From DASPFV01 sp035620975 (GTDB lineage Bacteria > Acidobacteriota > Vicinamibacteria > Vicinamibacterales > 2-12-FULL-66-21): a DNA stretch of 17,664 nucleotides. Below, piece after piece: positions 7,876-13,700 of this stretch; the first letter of the stretch is position 1, and every line of letters starts with the position of its first letter. A model generated the notes under the pieces. It was not told the DNA's origin and did not search any database. It worked only from the letters and a program-made list of their open reading frames with translations. The stretch lies in contig DASPFV010000009.1 in the NCBI GenBank assembly GCA_035620975.1, positions 1-17,664 on the forward strand, written 5' to 3'. Position numbers and translations under genes: made by a program.

Positions 7876-7941
7876 GAGCCTGGAACCCGGAACTGGAACC
7901 GAACCTTGAACCAGGAACCAGGAACCTTGAATCAGGAAACC
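7876..7941. repeat. Degenerate GGAACC/TTGAACC short repeat array between convergent genes
   Basis: About ten imperfect 6-8-bp units of the GAACC type (GGAACC, GAACCTTG, CAGGAACC) fill the gap between the pit stop and the phoR stop. They resemble the more regular arrays at 16191-16240 and 17639-17664. No clear terminator was found in this gap. Confidence 0.65.
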
Positions 7942-7946
7942 GCACG

Positions 7947-9710
7947 TCAGCGATTCAGTTCCACCGTGAACACCGCCCCGCCTTCGGGCCGGTTGGCCGC
8001 CCAGACGTGCCCCCCGTGCAGCTCGATCAGGTGCTTGACGATGGAGAGGCCGAGCCCGGTCCCGCCCGGATCGCGGGCGCCGCGCGAGCGCGCCTTGTCG
8101 ACGCGGTAGAAGCGCTCGAAGATCCGGGGCAGGTCGGCCTCGGGGATGCCCGGTCCGGAGTCGGCGACGGTGATCCGGACCCGCGCATCCAGTCGATCGG
8201 CGCCCATCACGATCCGTCCACCCACGGGGGAATAGTTGATCGCATTCTCGAGCAGGTTCCGCAGCGCGTCGTGCAGCTTGGCCGGATCGCCGGTGACCAC
8301 TGTTGCGCCGTCGCTGATGCGGCGCTCGACCGTCTGCTGCCGCCCGGCGAGCTGGTCGGCGAGCTCCGTCTCGACGCCGCCGAAGAGGGACTCGAGCGCG
8401 CACGGCGCGTACTCGGGCTGTTCCTGCCCGGCATCGAGCCTGGCGAGCCGCAGCAGGTCCCGGACGAGCCGCTCCATGCGGTGCGTGTGGCGGCCGATGA
8501 TCTCGAGGAAGCGGCGGGCGTCGGCCTGATCGGCGCCGCCGTCGAGGAGGGCTTCCACGTACCCGCGCACGGCCGTCAGCGGTGTGCGGAGCTCGTGCGA
8601 GACGTTGGCGACGAAGTCGCGCCGGATCCGATCGGCGCGGCGCAGCTCGGTGATGTCGTGCATGACGAGGACGGCTCCGCCCGCGCCGGCGGCGCGGACC
8701 GGCGTGCCGCGCGCCGTGATCTGGAGATCGCGCTCCCCGGGCAGCGTCAGCTCCAGCGCAGCCATGGGCTGGCCGCGCAGGGCGGCGCCGAGCTGCGCGG
8801 CGATGTCGGGCTGGCGCACGATCTCGACATAGTGGCGGCCCTCGGGCGGGTCTGGCAGACGCAGCATGCGCCGCGCCGCGTCGTTGACGAGCTGCAGCCG
8901 GCCCAGCTCGTTGACGACGAGGACGCCTTCGATCATGCCGCCGAGGATGGCGTGCATGCGGGCGCGGTCCGATGCCAGGTCCGCGGCGCGGCGGCCGATC
9001 TCCTGGACCGAATCGTCCAGCACGCGCGCGACTGTGCCGATCTCGTCGGTGCCGTAGTCCTGAACGGGCCTGGAGAGATCGCCGCGCGAGTACCGCTCCG
9101 CGATGCTGGCGATGGCGCGGACGCGCCGGCCGAGCATCTGCGACACGCCCAGCGCGATGGCCAGCGCGATCAGCAGCCCGACACCGAACGCCGCGAGCGC
9201 CGCCCGGTGCACGGCCGCGAGCTGATCGCGCACGTCGGTGAGCGGAAGCGCCAGCCGGACCGTCGCAAGTCCGGGCAAGTCGCGGTTCCGGACGGGGACG
9301 GCAACGTACAGCATGTCGGCGCCGACCGTGGTGCTGTACCGCCGCGCGATGCCCAGGCCGCTCCGCTGGGCCTCCACGATTTCCGGACGTTCGCGATGAT
9401 TCTCGGCGGCGTGCAGCTCCGCGCCGTCGAGAGCCGAGTCCCCCACGACGGTGCCGTCCGCGGCGACGAAGGTGACCCGCGCCGACACGACCCGGCCGAT
9501 CGCGTCCGCCTCGTCGTCGAGCTCGAGGGGGGCGGCCGCACGTCGGTGTGAGAGCGTTTCCGCCGCGAGCCTGGCCTCGTGAACGAGGGAGCGCTCGATG
9601 CGATCGCCGAGCGTATTCCGGACGGACCGCGAGATGAGGAGGCTGGCGACCAGAAGGGTCAGGGCCGCGGCGGCGAGCGAGGTGGTGAAGAGGCGCGCGC
9701 GGAACGTCAC
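7947..9710 (-). CDS. phoR: PhoR-type sensor histidine kinase
   Basis: A 587-residue inner-membrane kinase pairing with the PhoB-type regulator that precedes it. Order of parts: TM1 (about 8-28), an extracytoplasmic sensor region (29-168), TM2 (about 169-190), HAMP (191-243), PAS (about 246-355), then HisKA with SHELRTP (371-377, phospho-acceptor His-372). The catalytic domain has an N-box (LRNLLENAINYSP), a G1 box (DSGPGI, 517-522) and a G2 box (GGTGLGLSIV, 549-558), all intact. The GTG start overlaps the phoB stop by 4 bp (GTGA), giving translational coupling. Unlike E. coli PhoR it has a sizeable periplasmic domain between two TMs, which resembles the Gram-positive PhoR/WalK layout. The phosphate role rests on the PAS-HisKA type, the PhoB neighbour and the Pit operon across the gap. 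Confidence 0.88.
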   Translation of the reverse strand: MTFRARLFTTSLAAAALTLLVASLLISRSVRNTLGDRIERSLVHEARLAAETLSHRRAAAPLELDDEADAIGRVVSARVTFVAADGTVVGDSALDGAELHAAENHRERPEIVEAQRSGLGIARRYSTTVGADMLYVAVPVRNRDLPGLATVRLALPLTDVRDQLAAVHRAALAAFGVGLLIALAIALGVSQMLGRRVRAIASIAERYSRGDLSRPVQDYGTDEIGTVARVLDDSVQEIGRRAADLASDRARMHAILGGMIEGVLVVNELGRLQLVNDAARRMLRLPDPPEGRHYVEIVRQPDIAAQLGAALRGQPMAALELTLPGERDLQITARGTPVRAAGAGGAVLVMHDITELRRADRIRRDFVANVSHELRTPLTAVRGYVEALLDGGADQADARRFLEIIGRHTHRMERLVRDLLRLARLDAGQEQPEYAPCALESLFGGVETELADQLAGRQQTVERRISDGATVVTGDPAKLHDALRNLLENAINYSPVGGRIVMGADRLDARVRITVADSGPGIPEADLPRIFERFYRVDKARSRGARDPGGTGLGLSIVKHLIELHGGHVWAANRPEGGAVFTVELNR

Positions 9711-10387
9711 GGCTGGTCCCTGAGCTTGTACCCGAACTGCTTGACGGTCTCGATCGCCCCGGTCAGCACCGGGAGCTTCTCGCGCAGCCGGCGGACGTGC
9801 ACGTCAACGGTCCGCGTGCCGCCCGTGTACTGGTAGCCCCAGACGTCGGTGAGCAGGAGATCGCGCGAGAGCACCCGGCCCCGATGCTGCAGGAGGTACT
9901 GGAGCAGCAGGAACTCCTTGGCCGTCAGCCGGACCTCGCGGCCGTCCAAAACTACCTGATGCCGGTCGGCATCGATCGAGATCGGACCGTACGTGAGCAC
10001 GCCGCCGGCCGGGCTCTTGTGGGACCGTCTGAGGAGCGCCGTCACCCGCGCCGTGAGCTCCTTCGGGCTGAACGGTTTCGTCACGTAGTCGTCTGCGCCC
10101 TGCTCCAGGCCCGACACGCGGTCGCTTTCCTCGCCGCGCGCCGTCAGCATGATGATGGGCGTTGCCGCGGTGGCGGGGTCGCTGCGCACGGCCCGGCAGA
10201 CCAGCATGCCGTCCATGCCCGGGAGCATCAGGTCCAGGATGACGAGATCGGCCGGGATCTGCCGCAGCCGCGGGAGCACGTCGCTGCCCGACGTGAGCCG
10301 GTGCACCTGGTGTCCGGCTTTCTCCAGGTAGTGCTGAATCAGCTGCGCGATGTCGCCGTCGTCTTCGACGACGAAGATGTGGGCCAT
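9707..10387 (-). CDS. phoB: PhoB-type response regulator, winged-helix
   Basis: A 226-residue OmpR/PhoB-class transcription factor. The receiver domain (1-120) has the acidic pocket (VVEDD, about 6-10), phospho-acceptor Asp-52 in VILDLMLPGMDG, Thr-82 and Lys-104 (TKPF). The C-terminal winged helix (about 130-224) includes LTAKEFLLLQYLL, the recognition region TRTVDVHVRRLREKL and the C-terminal hairpin IETVKQFGYKL. The start is ATG at 10387. The frame stays open for a further 114 codons upstream, but that stretch overlaps DUF3891 in another frame and has no receiver homology. It overlaps phoR by 4 bp and starts 10 bp after the DUF3891 stop. Its likely targets here are the repeats at 1185-1228 and 6148-6178 (inference). 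Confidence 0.92.
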   Translation of the reverse strand: MAHIFVVEDDGDIAQLIQHYLEKAGHQVHRLTSGSDVLPRLRQIPADLVILDLMLPGMDGMLVCRAVRSDPATAATPIIMLTARGEESDRVSGLEQGADDYVTKPFSPKELTARVTALLRRSHKSPAGGVLTYGPISIDADRHQVVLDGREVRLTAKEFLLLQYLLQHRGRVLSRDLLLTDVWGYQYTGGTRTVDVHVRRLREKLPVLTGAIETVKQFGYKLRDQP

Positions 10388-10397
10388 GGTGAGGCAG

Positions 10398-11099
10398 TCA
10401 CTCGCCGCGCGTCCAGCCCTCGAGCCATTCCGGCGGTGCCGCCCGGAGCGCGCTCGCGAGCTCGGCGCTGGACGCGAAGGGCCGGCGAGCGAGACGTCGC
10501 GCCCGCACGCGCATGGCCACCGGCTGCTCGAAGGGACTGGGAGAGACCTGGACCGTGTTACCGGCCAGTATAATGCGGCGGCCGGACGACTCGAGCACGT
10601 CGTGCCAGCCGGTGCACAGGGCGAGCGAAATCCGGTCGGCCGCGTGCACGAACCGGTAATCGGCCTCCAGATCGGCCCGGTCCACTCCGCTGCGGCCGCG
10701 TTCACGCTCCATGAGCGCAGCCATCCCATCGAAGAAGCCGGCCCACTCCGGCTTGCCTCGCTGCGACCCGTAGATCGTGAGCGCGTGCAGCGCGATCAGC
10801 GCTGCCGCGTAGGCGTCCCCGCCCGCGATCCGCTCGACGGCCCGGGGCCACACGCGCTGGCGGACGTGGTCGGGCGCCTCGACGAAGTCCAGCGGCTGGC
10901 CCTCAGGGCCCACGTGCGTCGCGTCGTCTTCTTCGATCCACCCGTTGTCGTGCTCGCGGGCGGCGAGCAGAATCCGGTCCCGCCGCGGATTGCCCGGAAG
11001 CCCATCGGCCCGCCAGTACGCGAGCACCTCGCCCGCGAGCCGGGCATGATCGGACTGGGTAATGACGAGCCAGGCACGGGGGGTGGGGCGAATAATCAT
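10398..11099 (-). CDS. DUF3891 family protein, possibly HD-like
   Basis: A 233-residue cytosolic protein of the DUF3891 family, for which no function is established to my knowledge. Characteristic segments are WLVITQSDHARLAG (10-23), LLAAREHDNGW (44-54), IALHALTIYG (102-111) and VHAADRISLALC (151-162). The ordered residues His-18, His-50/Asp-51, His-78, His-105 and Asp-155 resemble the H...HD...D pattern of HD-domain phosphohydrolases. This is my inference and would need a structure comparison. ATG 11099 is the chosen start. The frame continues upstream for 67 codons, but those codons are translated repeats. It ends 10 bp before phoB, so it is probably the first gene of a DUF3891-phoB-phoR operon. 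No clear Shine-Dalgarno site was found, and the ATG overlaps the edge of the repeat array. Confidence 0.75.
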   Translation of the reverse strand: MIIRPTPRAWLVITQSDHARLAGEVLAYWRADGLPGNPRRDRILLAAREHDNGWIEEDDATHVGPEGQPLDFVEAPDHVRQRVWPRAVERIAGGDAYAAALIALHALTIYGSQRGKPEWAGFFDGMAALMERERGRSGVDRADLEADYRFVHAADRISLALCTGWHDVLESSGRRIILAGNTVQVSPSPFEQPVAMRVRARRLARRPFASSAELASALRAAPPEWLEGWTRGE

Positions 11100-11211
11100 T
11101 GCCGACTGCCGATTGCCGATTGCCGAATGAATTCCGGCATTGATCAATGGCCGATTGCTGATTGCCGATTGGCTGATTGTCGATTGGTTCGATTGCCGAG
11201 TGTCGAATCGA
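11100..11211 (+). repeat. Left arm of GATTGCC heptamer array
   Basis: Imperfect units of GCCGATT/GATTGCC with a 7-bp period, most regular at 11107-11124 and degenerate towards 11211 (GATTGCTGATTGCCGATTGG and relatives). Mirror-image units lie at 11275-11365. Reading frames through this array are not considered coding. Confidence 0.8.
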
Positions 11212-11222
11212 TTCGCGGAAGG

Positions 11223-11244
11223 CGACGGTTCCGCCGAACCGTCG
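11223..11244. other. Perfect hairpin at the centre of the inverted array
   Basis: A 9-bp stem CGACGGTTC/GAACCGTCG with a CGCC loop. Its midpoint (11233.5) falls almost exactly at the middle of the inverted heptamer array. Confidence 0.65.
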
Positions 11245-11274
11245 GAAGGAGGCTCAGAATCGTTCGAAGGTGAG

Positions 11275-11365
11275 CAATCCCCCAATCCCCCAATCGTCAA
11301 TCAAAAATCAAAAATGCACCAATTGTTCAATTCAGTCCGCAATCCTCAATCGGCAATCGGCAATG
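11275..11365 (-). repeat. Right arm of heptamer array, inverted
   Basis: Units of CAATCGG/CAATCCCC on the + strand, the reverse complement of the left-arm units. The outermost part (11347-11365) is nearly the exact inverse of 11098-11116. Confidence 0.8.
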
Positions 11366-11373
11366 TACAGTTT

Positions 11374-11389
11374 GTCCTCCTTGGAGGAC
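11374..11389. other. Short inverted repeat GTCCTCC-TT-GGAGGAC
   Basis: A perfect 7-bp inverted repeat with a 2-bp centre, just outside the heptamer array. It lies between the divergent DUF3891 and glycine-zipper genes and could be an operator or a weak hairpin. It lacks a T-tract on either strand. The rest of 11390-11483 shows no gene. Confidence 0.4.
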
Positions 11390-11483
11390 GGGCGGCGGGG
11401 AGCTCGGCCGCGAAATACGAATGATTCCGGCGATCCGACATGGCATCCCGATTGGACTGATCCGCGGCGGACGGGAACCCTTC

Positions 11484-11490
11484 GGGAGGA
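11484..11490 (+). promoter_or_regulatory. Ribosome binding site of the glycine-zipper lipoprotein gene
   Basis: GGGAGGA with a 7-nt spacer precedes ATG 11498 and excludes the long upstream extension of the frame. Confidence 0.65.
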
Positions 11491-11497
11491 TACGCAC

Positions 11498-12094
11498 ATG
11501 ACGGCCAGGAACATCACATCGCGTTTCGGGCAGACGGCTCTGGCGGCGTTCGGCATCGGCGCACTGCTGCTGTCGGTCGGTTGCGCCGGAAGCGATCGCA
11601 GCGGGACCGCCACGTTGCAGGCTGCCGCAGCAGCGCAGGGGGTGCAGCCGGTGGTTGTGGCCTGCGAGCCGCACCAGCGGGCGGTCGTGCGGCCAAGCAT
11701 GGTGAACGGAGCGGCCGTGTCGCAGGTCGAGTGCGTCTCGACCGGCGTGGCAGCGGCGGGGGACCCGCGGGTGGCTGTGCAGTCGTTCACGCCCGCACAG
11801 GCCCCGGTGTACCGGCAGGTGAGTGCTCCGCAGCCGGTGTACGACGATCTGGGCGATGCACGCGTCATCACGGCGCCGGCGTCGCGGCCGGTGCAGACGC
11901 GGCAGGTGATCTACGACCGTGAGCCCGTCCGGCAAACGCGTTCGGTCAAGAAGAGCGCCATCATCATCGGTTCGTCCGCCGGTGTGGGCGCCGGCGTCGG
12001 CGCGGCCGTGGGCGGCAAGAAGGGCGCCCTCATCGGCGCGGCCATCGGCGGCGGCAGCGCGGCCGTCTGGGACCAGGTGACACGGCGCAAGTAG
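11498..12094 (+). CDS. Glycine-zipper lipoprotein
   Basis: A 198-residue envelope protein. The N-terminus has a basic n-region (TARNITSR), a hydrophobic stretch and Cys-29 in LLLSVGCAGS. This is a lipoprotein-like signal, although Ser at -3 is not the usual Leu/Val. The middle (30-150) is a low-complexity Ala/Val/Pro/Gln-rich linker. The C-terminus (about 154-198) is a glycine zipper (SAGVGAGVGAAVGGKKGALI followed by GAAIGGGSAAVWDQ) of the kind that packs in or against membranes (YMGG/Rick_17kDa-like proteins). A strong Shine-Dalgarno site fixes the start, and a good hairpin terminator follows. It appears to be transcribed alone. The exact role is unknown; envelope stress or surface antigen-like proteins have similar zippers. 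Confidence 0.8.
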   Translation: MTARNITSRFGQTALAAFGIGALLLSVGCAGSDRSGTATLQAAAAAQGVQPVVVACEPHQRAVVRPSMVNGAAVSQVECVSTGVAAAGDPRVAVQSFTPAQAPVYRQVSAPQPVYDDLGDARVITAPASRPVQTRQVIYDREPVRQTRSVKKSAIIIGSSAGVGAGVGAAVGGKKGALIGAAIGGGSAAVWDQVTRRK

Positions 12095-12121
12095 CCGTCG
12101 ACACCGCTCGTCGCTCGAAAG

Positions 12122-12145
12122 GAGGCGGACCTTCCGGTCCGCCTC
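12122..12145 (+). terminator. Hairpin terminator after the glycine-zipper gene
   Basis: A perfect 10-bp GC-rich stem GAGGCGGACC/GGTCCGCCTC with a TTCC loop, preceded by AAAG and followed by TTC. The T-tract is short, but the stem is strong and placed 27 bp after the stop codon. Confidence 0.7.
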
Positions 12146-12189
12146 TTCATCCGTACGCCTCTCTGACCCCAACGCACCTGCGACGCGCC

Positions 12190-12219
12190 GTGACGTGGCG
12201 CCCCCTCAGCAGGTACGAT
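12190..12219 (+). promoter_or_regulatory. Possible leaderless promoter of the DsbD-alpha-like gene
   Basis: GTGACG (12190-12195), an 18-bp spacer and TACGAT (12214-12219) lie so that the -10 ends 9 nt before ATG 12229. Transcription would start at or within a few bases of the start codon, and no Shine-Dalgarno site is present. Confidence 0.45.
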
Positions 12220-12228
12220 GGGTGCTGA

Positions 12229-12723
12229 ATGTCAGTGCTGTCTCGCTCGCTCGTTCTCACGACCGTGGCCCTGCTCGCGGTGGCGGCCGCCCAGCCGGCG
12301 GTTCCGACGGCGGCGCCGAAGGCCGAGACGAAGCACCTCGTCGTGGCTGCTTCCTCAGGGCCGCCGGCGCGCGGGCGCATTCCGCTGTTCCTCGATGTCA
12401 CCCCCCGGCCGAAGATGCACGTCTACGCGCCGGACAAGCGACAGACGTACATTCCGGTGGCCCTCTCGATTGCAGCCTCCGACGGCCTCATCGTGCACGC
12501 GCCGAAATTTCCGGCACCGGAGAAGTACTTCTTCGAGCCCCTGAAGGAAACGCAGCTCGTCTACTCGAGGCCGTTCCGGATCGTGCAGGACGTGACGCTC
12601 GCCCGCGCCCCGGCGGACCGCAGGGTCACCGTGAAGGGCACGCTCCGCTATCAGGCTTGCGATGACCGCGTCTGCTACATGCCACAGAGCGTTGGGGTGG
12701 TGTGGGAGATCAAGGTGCCCTGA
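12229..12723 (+). CDS. Stand-alone DsbD-alpha-like periplasmic protein
   Basis: A 164-residue exported protein that matches only the N-terminal periplasmic domain of thiol:disulphide interchange protein DsbD (DsbC/DsbD-alpha fold). A signal peptide occupies about residues 1-21. The immunoglobulin-like domain follows, with PKMHVYAP (61-68), KFPAPEKYFFEP (93-104) and the redox motif YQACDDRVCYMPQ (141-153). That motif contains Cys-144 and Cys-149, equivalent to the catalytic pair of nDsbD. The membrane domain and C-terminal thioredoxin domain of full DsbD are absent. The protein may receive electrons from a CcdA-like partner elsewhere (inference). The last residues (KVP) and the stop are written by a 9-bp repeat that continues downstream. 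The start lacks a Shine-Dalgarno site and fits a leaderless message. Confidence 0.82.
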   Translation: MSVLSRSLVLTTVALLAVAAAQPAVPTAAPKAETKHLVVAASSGPPARGRIPLFLDVTPRPKMHVYAPDKRQTYIPVALSIAASDGLIVHAPKFPAPEKYFFEPLKETQLVYSRPFRIVQDVTLARAPADRRVTVKGTLRYQACDDRVCYMPQSVGVVWEIKVP

Positions 12724-12773
12724 CCGCACGTGCCTTGCGTGCCCTGGGCGCGGGCGTGCCCTGGGTGCGAGGT
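12714..12773 (+). repeat. GTGCCCTGG 9-bp repeat cluster
   Basis: Related 9-bp units begin at 12730, 12739, 12756 and 12765 (GTGCCTTGC, GTGCCCTGG, GTGCCCTGG, GTGCGAGGT). A GGTGCCCTG copy at 12714-12722 contains part of the stop codon of the preceding gene. The same family appears at 17482-17532. Confidence 0.7.
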
Positions 12774-12779
12774 ACCAAC

Positions 12780-12797
12780 GTGCCGGGTTCCCGGCAC
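12780..12797. other. GTGCCGGG-TT-CCCGGCAC inverted repeat
   Basis: A perfect 8-bp inverted repeat with a 2-bp centre downstream of the DsbD-alpha-like gene. It could act as a transcription stop or operator, but there is no T-tract. The stretch 12798-12907 holds no recognisable gene. Confidence 0.4.
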
Positions 12798-12907
12798 AGG
12801 GGAGAACCCGAGTTCACCCTGCGTTCGTCCGTATCGTGCAACGCCGCCAGTTCCGTGGCGGTTGGCGGCGTCCGTGGCCTGGAACGATTGTTGAACGCCC
12901 GCTCTGC

Positions 12908-12913
12908 TAGAAT
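12908..12913 (+). promoter_or_regulatory. -10 box of a probable leaderless promoter
   Basis: TAGAAT lies 9 nt before GTG 12923, and no Shine-Dalgarno site is visible. I see no convincing -35 element at the normal distance. Confidence 0.4.
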
Positions 12914-12922
12914 CGACGTCCT

Positions 12923-13612
12923 GTGATCCTCATCTCCTCCGCCCTTGTCCTGGGCTTTCTTCACGGCCTCGGGGCCGATCACCTGATGGCGATCGCGGCC
13001 TTGTCGGTGGGGCCTTCCGGGGACGCCACGGCGGCTCATCGCGCGCGGGCACTCGGGGTGGCGGTCCAGTTCGCGATCGGGCACGCGTTGCTCCTCGCGC
13101 TCGGGGCGGGGGCCCTCGTGGCCCTCGGCTGGTCGCTCCCCCTCGTCGTCGAACGCAGCGGCGAAATGCTGGGCGGAGCGCTGCTCGTCGTGTTCGGCGC
13201 GCTCGGCGTCTGGGGCGTGGCCGGGGGGCGGGTGTACGGCCACACCCACCGCCACGGCGCCGAACCGGCCGCGCACTGGCACCTGCACGTCGGGCGAAAG
13301 GACCATCACCCCCTCCCGTCGGCGCATTCCCACCTGCCGACGATTGTCGGGGCCGCCTTCGCGGTCAGCAGCCTTCGCGGGCTGACGATGCTCGCACCGT
13401 TCGGCGATCAGGTGAACGCCGAGCCGCTCTTGGTGCTGCTCGCACTGATTGTCGTCTTCGCGGTCGGGATCCTGCTCTCGATGTCGCTCTTCGGTGTGGC
13501 GTTCGCCAGGGTCATCTCTGCGGCCGCGGCGGCACGCCTCGGAACAGCCGCTGCCCTGGTGATGTCGGCGGCGTCGATCGGGCTCGGGGTCTACTGGATC
13601 GTCCAGGCCTGA
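12923..13612 (+). CDS. NiCoT/UreH-like nickel or cobalt transporter
   Basis: A 229-residue membrane protein with about six hydrophobic segments. In the first membrane segment the motif HGLGADH (14-20) follows the H-x4-D-H signature of nickel/cobalt transporters, where these residues bind the metal. A cytosolic or periplasmic loop (107-137) holds ten histidines (GHTHRHG, HWHLH, DHHPLPSAHSH), typical of metal-handling loops. A second conserved-looking stretch is FAVSSLRGLTMLAPF. The protein is shorter than classical NixA/HoxN (about 330 residues) and closer to the UreH/SUF-type branch of the superfamily. Metal choice cannot be read from the sequence. No urease or hydrogenase genes are nearby. 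The GTG start lacks a Shine-Dalgarno site and sits close behind a TAGAAT box. Confidence 0.75.
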   Translation: MILISSALVLGFLHGLGADHLMAIAALSVGPSGDATAAHRARALGVAVQFAIGHALLLALGAGALVALGWSLPLVVERSGEMLGGALLVVFGALGVWGVAGGRVYGHTHRHGAEPAAHWHLHVGRKDHHPLPSAHSHLPTIVGAAFAVSSLRGLTMLAPFGDQVNAEPLLVLLALIVVFAVGILLSMSLFGVAFARVISAAAAARLGTAAALVMSAASIGLGVYWIVQA

Positions 13613-13661
13613 TCGGACGCGCCTGGACGCGCGGCCGGCTCGTTCCGGCTCAGCCGATCGC

Positions 13662-13690
13662 TTGCCGGTCCGCGGCACCCACGTCATACT
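13662..13690 (+). promoter_or_regulatory. Promoter of the ATP-grasp gene, probably leaderless
   Basis: TTGCCG (13662-13667), a 17-bp spacer and CATACT (13685-13690) fit a sigma70-type promoter whose -10 ends 10 nt before ATG 13701. This decides the start at 13701 over the in-frame TTG at 13662, which would lie inside the -35 box. Confidence 0.5.
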
Positions 13691-13700
13691 CCGGATCGCC

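Noticed and set aside
7311..9551. Open frame of 746 codons on the + strand across pit and antisense to phoR
   Set aside because: The pit and phoR frames have intact family motifs. This frame has only low-complexity composition and crosses the repeat array.
10388..10729. N-terminal extension of PhoB
   Set aside because: The receiver domain begins at MAHIFVVEDD, and the extra 114 codons overlap DUF3891 in another frame.
11100..11300. N-terminal extension of DUF3891 by 67 codons
   Set aside because: The extension is translated from the heptamer array and would begin inside repeat DNA. Family similarity starts at MIIR (11099).
11100..11365. CRISPR-like array
   Set aside because: Units are 7 bp with no unique spacers of 25-40 bp, and no cas genes are present.
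11177..11497. N-terminal extension of the glycine-zipper lipoprotein
   Set aside because: A strong Shine-Dalgarno site and a signal peptide start at 11498. The upstream codons are repeat-derived.
12780..12797. Intrinsic terminator for the DsbD-alpha-like gene
   Set aside because: The inverted repeat has a 2-nt centre and no T-tract, so it is reported only as an inverted repeat.
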